From Microtetraspora malaysiensis (lineage in GTDB: Bacteria; Actinomycetota; Actinomycetes; Streptosporangiales; Streptosporangiaceae): DNA of 64,000 nt. This document shows, one piece after another, positions 33,239 through 42,496 of this stretch. The notes under the pieces were generated by a model. The model worked only from the letters and a program-made list of their open reading frames with translations, made no database searches and was not told the origin of the DNA. The stretch lies in NCBI RefSeq assembly GCF_001528665.1, contig NZ_BBYJ01000023.1, positions 1 to 64,000 of the forward strand. The letters are read 5' to 3'. The stretch's first letter is position 1. Every line of letters starts with the position of its first letter. The translations under genes were made by a program, and so were the position numbers.

Positions 33239-35104
33239 TCAGTTGCCGAACGGGTTGTCGCCGTCGGGCAGGTCGATGCCGCCGCCGTCGTCCATGCCGC
33301 CGTTGTCCGTCGGCGGCTCGGTGACCTGGTCGCTCGGTGTGTCGTTCGGCTGCGGCTGCTGCTGGTTGGGGCCGGTGGAGATCGTCAGCGTGATCGTCGT
33401 ACCGGACTGGAGCCTGGCCCCCACGTCCGGACTCTGCGAGATCACGGTCCCTGTGGGAGCTACGTCGCTCGCCTGCTTCACGACCTTGACGAAGAAGCCG
33501 GCGCCTTCCAGCGTCGCCTTGGCGTCCTTGAGGGTGAGGCCGAGCACGCTGGGGACCTCGATGGCCTCCTTCGGCAGGTAGAGCCGCACCGAGCTGTTCT
33601 TGGCGACCTGCTTCCCCGCCTTGGGACTGGTCTCGAAGATCTTGCCCTGCGGCTGGCTGGACGGCTTGTCGACCCTGCTGGCCTTGAGACCCAACGCGTC
33701 CAGCTCGACCTTGGCCTCCTCGAACGTCTTGCCGATGAGGTTGGGGACCTCGACCTGCTCAGGCCCCTTGGAGACGGTGACGGTGACCGCCGAGTTCGGG
33801 GCGACCTCGGTGCCGCCGATCGGGTCAGTGCTGATCACCGAGCCCTTCTCGGCGTCGTCGCTGAACTCCTCCTCGATGGTGGCCTTGAGGCCCTGGTCCT
33901 GCAGGGCCTTCTCGGCCGCCTGCTTGGTCTGGCCCACCACGATCGGAACCTTGATGGTGCCGCCGGTGCCCGAGTCACCCGAGCTCAGGAACTTGTACCC
34001 GATGCCGACGAACGCGCCGATCACCAGCAGCGGGACCAGGATCCACGCGGCGGTCTTCAGCCCGGTGTTCCCGCTCTTGCTGCGCCTGCGCCCGTCGTAC
34101 CGTCCGCCGTCGCGCTCCTCGGGCCCGTAGTCGTACTGCGGGATCGCCCGGGTGCCCTGCGGCGCGCCCATCTGGCCGCCCGCGCTGGTCATGGTGCGGG
34201 TGCGGTCGGCCGGGCCGAACGAGCCGTGGTGGGTGGCCATCGCCATCGTCTGCGGGTCGACCGGCATGCCGGACATCACGCGCTGGATGTCCGCGCGCAT
34301 CTCGGACGCGCTCTGGTAGCGGTTGGCCGGGTCCTTGGCCATGGCCTTGAGGACGATCGCGTCGGCCCACTGGGGGATCTCGTGGTCGATGCCGGACGGC
34401 GGGATCGGGTCCTCACGCACGTGCTGGTACGCGATCGCGACCGGGGAGTCGCCGGTGAAGGGCGGCTGCCCGGTCAGCAGCTCGTACAGCACGCAGCCGG
34501 TGGAGTAGATGTCGCTGCGGGCGTCCACGCGTTCGCCGCGGGCCTGCTCCGGCGAAAGGTACTGCGCGGTGCCGATCACCTGGGCGGTCTGCGTCATGGT
34601 GGCCTCGGACGAGGCCATCGCCCGGGCGATGCCGAAGTCCATGACCTTGACTTCGCCGCTGAGCGTCAACATGATGTTCGCCGGCTTGATGTCCCGGTGG
34701 ACGATGCCGCCGCGGTGGCTGTAGTCCAGCGCCCGCAGGATGCCGTCGACCAGCTCCATCGCCCGCTCGGGCAGCAGCCGCCGGTCCGCGCGCAGCAGGT
34801 CGCGCAGCGTCCGCCCGTCCACAAATTCCATCACGATGTACGGCACGTGCGTGTTGTCCATCGTGTCCTCGCCCGTGTCGTACACGGCGATGATGGACGG
34901 ATGGTTCAGCGAGGCCGCCGACTGGGCTTCCCGGCGGAACCTGGCCTGGAAAGTGGGGTCCCTGGCAAGGTCCGAGCGGAGCGTCTTAATCGCGACAATA
35001 CGGTCCAGCCGGATGTCCCGGGCGCGATACACCTCGGCCATGCCGCCGCGCCCGACGACACCGTCGAGTTCATAGCGACCACCGAGAAGCCGAGGCTGAG
35101 TCAT
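33239..35104 (-). CDS. pknB: Ser/Thr protein kinase PknB with three PASTA domains
   Basis: A 621-aa membrane kinase. Kinase domain at about 10-275: glycine loop VGRGGMAEVY, Lys40 in VAIK, HRDIKPAN (HRD 136-138), DFG at 156-158, and activation-loop Thr171 and Thr173 (TQT), the same numbers as in M. tuberculosis PknB, which supports the ATG at 35104 over GTG 35113. A juxtamembrane linker and one helix (about 355-375) lead to three external PASTA domains beginning KVPIVVGQT, VEVPNLIGKT and IEVPSVLGLT, and a Gly/Asp-rich tail. PASTA domains bind peptidoglycan fragments; the kinase controls division and wall synthesis. Four PASTA domains are usual in mycobacteria, so one fewer here. Confidence 0.95.
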   Translation of the reverse strand: MTQPRLLGGRYELDGVVGRGGMAEVYRARDIRLDRIVAIKTLRSDLARDPTFQARFRREAQSAASLNHPSIIAVYDTGEDTMDNTHVPYIVMEFVDGRTLRDLLRADRRLLPERAMELVDGILRALDYSHRGGIVHRDIKPANIMLTLSGEVKVMDFGIARAMASSEATMTQTAQVIGTAQYLSPEQARGERVDARSDIYSTGCVLYELLTGQPPFTGDSPVAIAYQHVREDPIPPSGIDHEIPQWADAIVLKAMAKDPANRYQSASEMRADIQRVMSGMPVDPQTMAMATHHGSFGPADRTRTMTSAGGQMGAPQGTRAIPQYDYGPEERDGGRYDGRRRSKSGNTGLKTAAWILVPLLVIGAFVGIGYKFLSSGDSGTGGTIKVPIVVGQTKQAAEKALQDQGLKATIEEEFSDDAEKGSVISTDPIGGTEVAPNSAVTVTVSKGPEQVEVPNLIGKTFEEAKVELDALGLKASRVDKPSSQPQGKIFETSPKAGKQVAKNSSVRLYLPKEAIEVPSVLGLTLKDAKATLEGAGFFVKVVKQASDVAPTGTVISQSPDVGARLQSGTTITLTISTGPNQQQPQPNDTPSDQVTEPPTDNGGMDDGGGIDLPDGDNPFGN

Positions 35105-35171
35105 TTCCTGCACTGTCCCTTGCCGTTCATCTTGGGGTGCCGCCGGTGTCCATCATCGACCCCTTTTCGCA

Positions 35172-36614
35172 TCACGTCTCCGTATTAGACGAGTTAGCGG
35201 GAGTTGGGGAGGGTGCGGAAGGTTGAATCTCACTTGGCGTCGGGGTGGGTGTGGGGGTGGGTGTCGGGGTTCTCTGCGGGGTCTGTGTCGGGGATGGCGT
35301 CGGCTTCCGGGTGGGCGAAGCCGACGTACTTACCGTAGCTGACGCGGAAGGGGTCGGCCGGGGTGACGTCGGCCGTGGACGGGGCGGCGGCGCCACCGGT
35401 GCCACTGACCTGGACGGACGCGGCGCGGGGGGTTGGACCGTCGGAGTCGGGTCGGTGACCAAGGTCGCGCGCTCCTCCGGCGGATGCGGCGCCTGCATGC
35501 CGCGTACCACGAGGGCGCCGAGGCCGACGGCCGCCGCGCACCCCGCCGTGGCGAAGACCACGGTCGTGACCCGCCTGCGACGGCGCCTCACCGGTGCGGT
35601 GGTACGCCGGGGCGCCTGCGGCTCGGTGGCCGGGCGTCTCGGACCGGCCGAGGTGGCGGGCGCGGCCGGCCGAGAAGCCGGAGAGGCGCCCAACTGTGGG
35701 GTTGCGGGGCCGCGCGCGGAGGAGGCGCCGGAAGCCCCGCCCACCGCGAACCACGAAGGGTCGGTCAGCGTCCCCAGCATGACGGTGTGCGCGTCGGTCA
35801 GCGACTCGCGGATCGCGATGGCACGCTCGGCCAGCTCGCGCGTACCGGCCGGGCGCGCCTGCGGGTCCTTCGCCAGCATGGCGAGAACCAGCTCGCGTAC
35901 GGGCGCCGGCACCGAGGCGGGCAGCGGCGGCGGCGCGTCGTACAGGTGGTGCAGGGCGATCGCGACCTGGGTCTCGCCGTCGAAGGGCGGACGCCCGGCC
36001 AGGCACTCGTACGCGACGACGCCGAGAGAATAGATGTCGGTGGCCGGGGTCAGCCGCTCGCCGGACGCCTGCTCGGGACTGACGTACTGCGCGGTGCCGA
36101 GCACGACACCGCTCTGGGTCACCGGGGCGGCCTCCAGCGCCCGCGCGATGCCGAAGTCGGTCACCTTGACGGTCCCGGCCTCGGTGATCAGCAGGTTGCC
36201 CGGCTTGATGTCGCGGTGGATGATCCCCGCCCGGTGCGCGGAGTGCAGCGCCTTGGCCACCTGTCCGACCACGTCGAGCGTGATCTCCGGGCTGAGCGTG
36301 CCATGGCGGCCCAGAAGGCCCGACAGCGGCTCGCCCGACACCAGCTCCATGATGAGGTAGGCGACCCCGTCGCTCTCGCCGTAGTCGAAGACCTGGGCGA
36401 CCCCCGGGTCGGTCAGCCCCGCGGTGATGCGCGCCTCGTTCCGGAACCGCTCACGGAAGGCCGGGTCGGCGGCCATGTGCTGCCGCAGCAGCTTCACCGC
36501 CACCTCGCGGCCGAGAAGCTGGTCCGTGGCCTGCCACACCTCGCCCATGCCGCCCGCGGCGATGCGGGACCTCAGGCGATAACGGCCGCCTAGAACGGGG
36601 TTGCCCGATGTCAC
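35172..36614 (-). CDS. pknA: Ser/Thr protein kinase PknA
   Basis: A 480-aa membrane kinase. Catalytic domain at about 9-270 (IAAGGMGEVWQA glycine loop, VAVKLLR Lys, IIHRDIKPGNLLI, VTDFGIARAL, GTAQYVSPEQ activation end). A basic stretch and a single helix (about 350-370, VVFATAGCAAAVGLGALVVR) precede an external tail of Pro, Thr and Ser (repeated PTPTPTPTP) without PASTA domains. The start is GTG 36614, overlapping the pbpA stop as GTGA. The tail probably spans the wall. With PknB it phosphorylates division and peptidoglycan proteins. Confidence 0.94.
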   Translation of the reverse strand: MTSGNPVLGGRYRLRSRIAAGGMGEVWQATDQLLGREVAVKLLRQHMAADPAFRERFRNEARITAGLTDPGVAQVFDYGESDGVAYLIMELVSGEPLSGLLGRHGTLSPEITLDVVGQVAKALHSAHRAGIIHRDIKPGNLLITEAGTVKVTDFGIARALEAAPVTQSGVVLGTAQYVSPEQASGERLTPATDIYSLGVVAYECLAGRPPFDGETQVAIALHHLYDAPPPLPASVPAPVRELVLAMLAKDPQARPAGTRELAERAIAIRESLTDAHTVMLGTLTDPSWFAVGGASGASSARGPATPQLGASPASRPAAPATSAGPRRPATEPQAPRRTTAPVRRRRRRVTTVVFATAGCAAAVGLGALVVRGMQAPHPPEERATLVTDPTPTVQPPAPRPSRSVAPVAPPPRPRPTSPRPTPSASATVSTSASPTRKPTPSPTQTPQRTPTPTPTPTPTPSEIQPSAPSPTPANSSNTET

Positions 36615-38071
36615 TGACCGAGCACCGCCTGCATGACGTCGTGCGCGATCGGGGCCGCGATGGCGCCGCCGGTCGCGTCGTTGCCCGCGCTGCCGGACTC
36701 GACGAAGACCGCGACCGCGACCTTCGGGTCCTCGGCGGGGGCGAACGAGATGAACCACGCGTGCGACGGCTTGCCGGGGGCGGTCTCCGCGGTTCCGGTC
36801 TTACCGGCGACCGTGGTGTTCGGCAGGCCGGCGGCCCGGCCGGTGCCGTTCCGCACCACGTTGATCATCATCGTGGTGAGCTCGGCCGCGACCTCGGGCG
36901 TCACCGCCTCGCTCATCTCTTCGGGGTTGGTGGTGTCGATCTCGCCGCCGTCCGGGCCGGTGATCTTGTTGACCAGGTACGGCTTCATGACCGTGCCCCG
37001 GTTCGCGATGCCGGCCGCGACCATCGCCATCTGCAGCGGGGTCATCTGGTTGCTGCGCTGGCCGATGGCGGTCATGGCGAGGGCGGCTTTGCCCTCGTCC
37101 GGGCCGATGTCGCTCTTCGTGACGCCCAGCGGGATGCTCAGCGGGGTGCCGATGCCGAACTTCTCGGCCTGCTCCTTGAGCTTGTCGTACCCCATCGCCA
37201 TCGCGACGTCGGCGAACGGGGTGTTGCAGGAGATCGTGTACGCGGACAGCAGCGACGCGCGGCCGCCGCAGGACTCGCCGTGGTAGTTCGGCAGCGAGAT
37301 GTTGGTGTCGGGCAGCGGCAGCGCGTCCGGCGCGTTCACCATCGTGTTCACGTCGCGCGACTGGTCGTCCATCAGGAACGCCGCCGACGTGACCGTCTTG
37401 AACGTCGAGCCCGGCGCGTACGTGAGGCCGATCGCCCGGTTGAGCAGCGGCTTGTTCGTCTTGTCCGCGTCGAGCTTGTTGTACGCCTTGTTGACCGTGT
37501 CCTTGTTGGCCACCGCGAGCGGGTTCGGGTCGTACGACGGCACGGACACCATCGTGAGCACCGCGCCCGTCTTCGGGTTGAGCGCCACGACCGCGCCCCG
37601 CTTCCCGGTGTTCGCCAGGTCCTTGTACGCGACCTTCTGCGCCTTGGCGTTCAGCGTGAGGTCGACGTTGGCGCCCTTGTGCGGCTTGCCGCTGACCAGG
37701 TCGATGGCGCGGCGCACCACCAGGTCGGGGTGGCTGCCGTCGAGGTAGCGCCCCTCGGCCCCCTCGATGCCCGAGGAGCTCTCCGGCGCGAAGAAGCCGA
37801 CGACGTGTGCGAAGGGCTTGCCCTCGGGGTACTCCCGCTCGAACCGGAATTTGCGATTGCCGGTGTCCACGCTCTTGGCCAGGGTGACCTTGCCGTTGTC
37901 CGCGGTGATCCACCCACGGTCGACGGCGTACCGCGCGTAGAAGGACCGCTGGTTTCGGGGATCCGTGCGCAGGCCGTCCGCCTGCACGGCACCGAGATAG
38001 GTCACGTTGGCCATGAGCAGGGCGAACATCACGAAGCAGGCGACCGCGACGCGCTTGAGTGGGCTGTTCAT
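36611..38071 (-). CDS. pbpA: Penicillin-binding protein PbpA (class B transpeptidase)
   Basis: A 486-aa transpeptidase that crosslinks peptidoglycan. One N-terminal helix (about 6-28) anchors it. The penicillin-binding motifs are STFK (222-225), SCN (281-283) and KTG (424-426). The dimerisation domain at 35-140 is typical of PbpA/FtsI. It overlaps rodA (ATGA at 38068-38071) and pknA (GTGA). It works with the glycosyltransferase RodA encoded just upstream and is a known target of PknB-family kinases in mycobacteria. Confidence 0.95.
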   Translation of the reverse strand: MNSPLKRVAVACFVMFALLMANVTYLGAVQADGLRTDPRNQRSFYARYAVDRGWITADNGKVTLAKSVDTGNRKFRFEREYPEGKPFAHVVGFFAPESSSGIEGAEGRYLDGSHPDLVVRRAIDLVSGKPHKGANVDLTLNAKAQKVAYKDLANTGKRGAVVALNPKTGAVLTMVSVPSYDPNPLAVANKDTVNKAYNKLDADKTNKPLLNRAIGLTYAPGSTFKTVTSAAFLMDDQSRDVNTMVNAPDALPLPDTNISLPNYHGESCGGRASLLSAYTISCNTPFADVAMAMGYDKLKEQAEKFGIGTPLSIPLGVTKSDIGPDEGKAALAMTAIGQRSNQMTPLQMAMVAAGIANRGTVMKPYLVNKITGPDGGEIDTTNPEEMSEAVTPEVAAELTTMMINVVRNGTGRAAGLPNTTVAGKTGTAETAPGKPSHAWFISFAPAEDPKVAVAVFVESGSAGNDATGGAIAAPIAHDVMQAVLGQ

Positions 38072-39447
38072 CGCTGCATCACCTGGGTGAGTCCTTCGTC
38101 CTGGATCGCCTGCGGCGGCGGCTTGCGCGCCGCGTCTGACATGCGTACCAGCAGCGCGATAAGCATCCAGTTAGCGAGCAGGGCCGAGCCGCCCGCCGAC
38201 ATGAACGGGGTGACCAGGCCGGTCAGCGGGATCAGCCGGGTCACACCGCCGACGATGATGAACACCTGCCAGGCCAGGATGAAGGACAGGCCGCCCGCGA
38301 GGAGCTTGGAGAACGGGTCGCGGGCCGCGAACGCAGTGCGTAGCCCTCGCTGGACGATCAGCGCGTAGACCATGAGGAGGGCCATCAGGCCGGTGAGGCC
38401 GAGCTCCTCGCCGGTGGCGCTGAAAATGAAGTCGGAGAACGACAGCGGGATCTCTCTCGGGTATCCCTGGCCGAGTCCGGTGCCGAGGATGCCGCCGGAG
38501 CCGATCGCGAACAGGCCCTGCATGAGCTGGAAGGTGCTGCCGAAATCGCGGTAGTACATCTCCTGCGAGCTGGCGTTCAGCCAGCCGTCGAAGCGGGCCT
38601 CGACGTGGCTGAAGACCTGCCCGGCCAGCACGGCGCCGCCGATGAACAGCAGGGCGCCGATGAGCACCCACGAGGTGCGCTGGGTCGCGATGTACAGCAT
38701 CGCGATGAAGGCGCCGAACAGCAGCAGCGAGCTGCCGAGGTCCTTCTGCATGACGAGGACGCCCAGGCTGACGGCCCACGTGATGAGGACGGGGCCGAGG
38801 TCGCGGGCGCGCGGCAGGTCGATGAAGAGCAGGCGGCGCCCGGCGAGGGCGAGCACGTCCCGCTTGGCGACGAGGTAGCCGGCGAAGAAGACGACCAGCG
38901 CGATCTTGGCGAACTCGGACGGCTGGATGGAGAAGGGGCCGATGCCCACCCAGATGCGGGCGCCGTTGATCTCCTTGCCGATGAACGGCAGCAGCGGGAG
39001 CAGCAGCAACGCGAGCCCGGCGAAGCCCGCCGTGTATGTGAGGCGCTGCAAGGCGCGATGGTCCTTCAACACGATCAATGTCGCGGAGAACATCACGACG
39101 CCGAGCGCCGTCCACATGAGCTGGGTGGTGGCCGAGGCGCCGCCCTGGCCGGTCTGCTCGATCCGGTAGATCATCACCAGGCCGAGGCCGTTGACCAGGG
39201 TCACCAGCGGGAGAATCAGAGGGTCGGCCCATGGTGCCCACTTGGCGAGCACGAGATAGGCCGCGAGCATGAGCGCGCCCAGGCCGAGGCCGTAGGTCAG
39301 CATGCCGGCGGGGACCGCGCCGTCGATGCCGAGACCCGCACTGGCGTACGCGCACATGACGACGACCACGGCGAAGGCGAGCATGGCGAGCTGCGCCCCA
39401 CGCCGCTTCGCGGTCATGGGGACGGGGGTGGCTTCCGCTGAACTCAC
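38068..39447 (-). CDS. rodA: SEDS peptidoglycan glycosyltransferase RodA/FtsW
   Basis: A 459-aa membrane protein with about ten to twelve helices that polymerises lipid II. SEDS motifs are IGPFSIQPSEFAKIALVVFF, LLVMQKDLGSSLLLFGAF-type segments, FSDFIFSATGEELGLTG and GLVTPFMSAGGSALLANW. The start is GTG 39447, sharing GTGA with the pstP stop, and the gene ends within the pbpA start (ATGA). Partner of PbpA. Confidence 0.95.
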   Translation of the reverse strand: MSSAEATPVPMTAKRRGAQLAMLAFAVVVVMCAYASAGLGIDGAVPAGMLTYGLGLGALMLAAYLVLAKWAPWADPLILPLVTLVNGLGLVMIYRIEQTGQGGASATTQLMWTALGVVMFSATLIVLKDHRALQRLTYTAGFAGLALLLLPLLPFIGKEINGARIWVGIGPFSIQPSEFAKIALVVFFAGYLVAKRDVLALAGRRLLFIDLPRARDLGPVLITWAVSLGVLVMQKDLGSSLLLFGAFIAMLYIATQRTSWVLIGALLFIGGAVLAGQVFSHVEARFDGWLNASSQEMYYRDFGSTFQLMQGLFAIGSGGILGTGLGQGYPREIPLSFSDFIFSATGEELGLTGLMALLMVYALIVQRGLRTAFAARDPFSKLLAGGLSFILAWQVFIIVGGVTRLIPLTGLVTPFMSAGGSALLANWMLIALLVRMSDAARKPPPQAIQDEGLTQVMQR

Positions 39448-40721
39448 TTACCGGATCCCGGTGACGGTGACGGTGACGGGGTCGTGTGCGGTGGGGCCTC
39501 GTCGCCGAAGTTCTTTATGGTCTTTATCCCGGCCGCGAGATCGTCGACCGGGATCCCGCTGCGTATCTGGTCCTGCTGGGCCGCGCTGAGCGAGGAGACC
39601 GGAATGTCGTCGGTGTAGGCGACCTTCTTGAAGGAGACGGGGCCCAGTTCCGCGTCGACGCCGCGGAAGACCACGAGCTGGTCTCCGTCGGCGCCGACGT
39701 AGTACTGGTCCTGAGTCCACTCATAGCCGAAATAGCCGCCGAGCCCGAGCACGGCGGCGACAATCACGAACGAGGTGACCCGAAAGGGCCAGACTCGACG
39801 TTTCTTGGCCCGGCGGCCGGAGGCCTGGGCCTCCGGCGCTGGGTTGTCGTCGAGATCCTCGTCCACGATGACCGGGTGGGGCACGGTGGCGGTGGAGGCC
39901 CGGCCGGGCGGAGCGTCCGGCGGGCCCGATCGCAGCCGTCCCGAGCCGGCCGCCCCGACCACGGCCGCCGCGTACATCGGCGGCTGAGCGTCGTCCACCT
40001 CGATCACGTCGGCGACCACGCAGGTGATGTTGTCCGGCCCGCCGCCCCTGTTGGCCAGGTCGATGAGCTGCCGGACGACGTCCTCGGGGTCGGCCACCGT
40101 GCTGAGGGTGTGGTGCAGGGTCTCGGCGCTGACCACCGCGGACAGGCCGTCCGAACACAGCAGGTACCGGTCGCCCACCTGGGCCTCCCGGTCCTGCAGG
40201 TCGGGATCGACCTCGCCGCTGCCGTCGAGCGCGCGCAGCAGGATCGAGCGTTGCGGATGGTTGGCGGCCTCTTCCAGCGTGATGCGGCCGTCGTCCACCA
40301 GCGACTGCACGAGCGTGTGGTCGTGGGTGATCTGGTACAGCTCCTCGTTGCGCAGCATGTACGCGCGTGAGTCACCGACGTGGATCAGGGCGAACCTCGC
40401 GCCGCTCCAAAGCATCGCGGTCAGCGTGGTGCCCATGCCTTTGAGGCTCGGGTCCCGGGCGACCATCGCGTGCAGTTGACGGTTCGCCTCCCGGACTGCC
40501 GCGTCGATGTCGCTGAGCAGGTCACCCCCGAAGGCGTCCCTGGAGTGATCGAGGGACGACATGGCGGCGATGGCGACCGAGCTGGCCACCTCGCCGTGTG
40601 CGTGCCCGCCCATGCCGTCGGCGACGGCCAGCAGGCGTCCGCTCGCGTACGCCGAGTCCTCGTTCCCTTCGCGGAGGAGGCCGACGTCCGAGCGGGCAGC
40701 GTAACGGAGTGCGATTGTCAT
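39444..40721 (-). CDS. pstP: PP2C-family Ser/Thr phosphatase PstP
   Basis: A 425-aa membrane phosphatase that reverses PknA/PknB phosphorylation. The catalytic domain (about 5-237) has metal ligands in GNEDSAYAS, VADGMGGHAHGE, LCSDGLSA and GGPDNITCVVAD. A linker, one helix (about 312-332) and an external domain of about 90 residues ending in a Pro/Ser-rich tail follow. It overlaps fhaB by ATGA and rodA by GTGA. Confidence 0.95.
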   Translation of the reverse strand: MTIALRYAARSDVGLLREGNEDSAYASGRLLAVADGMGGHAHGEVASSVAIAAMSSLDHSRDAFGGDLLSDIDAAVREANRQLHAMVARDPSLKGMGTTLTAMLWSGARFALIHVGDSRAYMLRNEELYQITHDHTLVQSLVDDGRITLEEAANHPQRSILLRALDGSGEVDPDLQDREAQVGDRYLLCSDGLSAVVSAETLHHTLSTVADPEDVVRQLIDLANRGGGPDNITCVVADVIEVDDAQPPMYAAAVVGAAGSGRLRSGPPDAPPGRASTATVPHPVIVDEDLDDNPAPEAQASGRRAKKRRVWPFRVTSFVIVAAVLGLGGYFGYEWTQDQYYVGADGDQLVVFRGVDAELGPVSFKKVAYTDDIPVSSLSAAQQDQIRSGIPVDDLAAGIKTIKNFGDEAPPHTTPSPSPSPGSGK

Positions 40722-41182
40722 TTGCGCAATTCGATGACGGTCTTGCCGATGCGAATCGGAACTCCGAGAGGCACCGGCGTCGGGCGGGTCACTTTGGAGC
40801 GGTCAAGGTACGTGCCGTTGGTCGAACCGAGGTCTTCCACGATCCACTGGCCGTCCTGTGGGAAGAGCCGGGCATGCCGGCTCGAAGCGTAGTCGTCGCT
40901 CAGCACCAGCGTGGCGTCTGTCGCCCGGCCGATGCTGATCGGCGTCTCCGTAAGGTCGATGACGGTCCCTTGAAGGGGGCCACCCGTGACGACCATCTGA
41001 CGTGGTTCCCCCCTCTTGGGTTTGGACACTGGTTTCGGTGCCTTGGTTGGTTTCCGTGCCGGCGCGGGGGCCGTGCGTGCACCGAACAAGTCTGTCCGGA
41101 TCACGCCGACCGCGGCAATCACAAAGAACCACAGCAACGCCAGGAAGGCGAGCCGGATCAGCAGCAGCGTGAGCTCGGACAT
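40718..41182 (-). CDS. fhaB: FHA-domain protein FhaB (FipA-like), membrane-anchored
   Basis: A 154-aa protein with an N-terminal helix (about 5-28) and a C-terminal FHA domain (about 65-150): PISIGRATDATLVLSDDYAS, SRHARLFPQDG, VEDLGSTNGTYLD. FHA domains bind phosphothreonine, so it reads PknA/PknB marks. In mycobacteria the orthologue is linked to division under stress. First gene of the overlapping chain; the start is ATG 41182, 17 bp after fhaA. Confidence 0.93.
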   Translation of the reverse strand: MSELTLLLIRLAFLALLWFFVIAAVGVIRTDLFGARTAPAPARKPTKAPKPVSKPKRGEPRQMVVTGGPLQGTVIDLTETPISIGRATDATLVLSDDYASSRHARLFPQDGQWIVEDLGSTNGTYLDRSKVTRPTPVPLGVPIRIGKTVIELRK

Positions 41183-41199
41183 GGACCGTCTGTCTACCT

Positions 41200-41940
41200 C
41201 TAATCTCGCCGGAACACCAGGGTCGTGCGCCCCAGTGTCACCCTCGTCCCGTCCTGCATCTCGATCCTGCGGATCGGCTGGCCGTTGACGAAGGTGCCGT
41301 TCGTGGACCCCAGATCGACGAGCACGACCTGCTGCCCTTCAACACGTAGTTCGGCATGATGCCGTGATACGCCCGGATCGACCAGTCGAAGATCACAATC
41401 GGTGCCGCGGCCGAGCAGCGTCACCGGTGTGGTCAGCTCGTACGAACGCTGGCCCTGCGGGTCGTCCTGGGTGGAAACGAGCAGCCGGGGGCGGCCGCCG
41501 AACATCCCCGATCGCGGCGAAGGCATGTCGCTGACCGGCTGACGGATCTCGTCCTGCTCCACCGTCGCGCCACGGATGACGCCCGACCGGATCCTGAACA
41601 GCCCGACCGCGAGGTCGTCGGCGGTCTCGAAACGCACCCGGACAGGTCCTACGAATGAGTACCCCTGCTCCTTGGCGTACTCCCTGGCGAGGTTTGCCAG
41701 CTCGTGGCCGATGCTGTCGGCGTACACCTCCAGCCGCTCGCTGTCGGTCGTGGACAGCTCCACCACGAAGTCGTTCGGTACGAGCGTGCGACCCTGGGCG
41801 ACGATCGCGGCCCGCTCGTCCATCTCTCGCTGGACGGCGCTGGCGACCTCGACCGGCTGAAGGTCAGACTTGAACGCCCGTGCAAAGGCCCCCTCAACCA
41901 AGCCTTCGAGCCTGCGCTCGAAGCGCTGAAGGACTCCCAC
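41200..41940 (-). CDS. fhaA: DUF3662 and FHA-domain protein FhaA
   Basis: A 246-aa protein. The N-terminal DUF3662 domain (about 1-125; VLQRFERRLEGLVEGAFARA, then DFVVELSTTDSERLEVYADS) is followed by a linker and a C-terminal FHA domain (about 155-245; TLLGRGTDCDLRLVDPGVSR, DLGSTNGTFVNGQPI). In mycobacteria FhaA binds the pseudokinase MviN and controls wall synthesis. The GTG at 41940 after AAGGAGG (6 bp spacing) is the clear start; the frame is open further up toward the tRNA. Confidence 0.93.
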   Translation of the reverse strand: MGVLQRFERRLEGLVEGAFARAFKSDLQPVEVASAVQREMDERAAIVAQGRTLVPNDFVVELSTTDSERLEVYADSIGHELANLAREYAKEQGYSFVGPVRVRFETADDLAVGLFRIRSGVIRGATVEQDEIRQPVSDMPSPRSGMFGGRPRLLVSTQDDPQGQRSYELTTPVTLLGRGTDCDLRLVDPGVSRHHAELRVEGQQVVLVDLGSTNGTFVNGQPIRRIEMQDGTRVTLGRTTLVFRRD

Positions 41941-42045
41941 CGGGTACCTCCTTCCTCCATCGTCTAGAGGGATCGTATCCGGGTTCGGTAGTAACGGCGG
42001 ATACGTGCTAACCTTTCCAGGCACCCAGCGATGGGGCACCCGCTA

Positions 42046-42131
42046 GGGCAAGTGGCGGAATGGCAGACGCGCACGGTTCAGGTCCGTGTGTCCGAAAGGA
42101 CGTGGGGGTTCAACTCCCCCCTTGCCCACCA
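42046..42131 (+). tRNA. tRNA-Leu (anticodon CAG)
   Basis: An 86-nt cloverleaf including CCA. The acceptor strands are GGGCAAG at 42046-42052 and CTTGCCC at 42121-42127. The anticodon stem CACGG/CCGTG closes the loop TTCAGGT with CAG at 42079-42081. A long variable arm (class II, TGTCCGAAAGGACG region) and the T-loop GTTCAAC confirm leucine type. It reads CUG, the most used leucine codon here. Its place beside fhaA is conserved in actinobacteria. Confidence 0.95.
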
Positions 42132-42496
42132 AACGACAGACCTTGGTCGGTCGGAAGCCAAGCTTCCCACCCCAGGGTCTTTTCGTTTTTTCCGGGGTCT
42201 CGTTGGTCTAACGGAAACGAGTCTCACGGATTTCGGTTCAGGCACGAGGCCGGGGCGGACCGCCGCCGGGGCCGACATCGCCGTCTTGAGCCCGGCACCG
42301 CCGTCTACGCGAGCATCCGGGCCGGTCTCCTCCACGTGCCGGGAGACGCGCGACCCCGGCCCGACGCGGGCTGATCGAACTCTCTGGAGCGCGGCCTTCG
42401 ATCCACTGGTAATTGGATGATCAGTGTTCTTTGCCATGTGTCTCACTATGCGGTCGAAGATGTCTTGTTTGGTGAGATAGTCCTTATGCTGCCGTC
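42132..42496. other. Intergenic region downstream of tRNA-Leu; no gene seen
   Basis: These 365 bp carry only an antisense artefact of the tRNA and no plausible codon usage on either strand. A T-rich run (TTTTCGTTTTTT, 42180-42191) about 50 bp after the tRNA may end its transcript. No att duplicate of the tRNA 3' end was found. Confidence 0.6.

Noticed and set aside
42078-42446. Minus-strand ORF ending WWARGELNPHVLSDTRT
   Set aside because: The tail is the antisense translation of tRNA-Leu, a well-known annotation artefact; the rest has no coding character.
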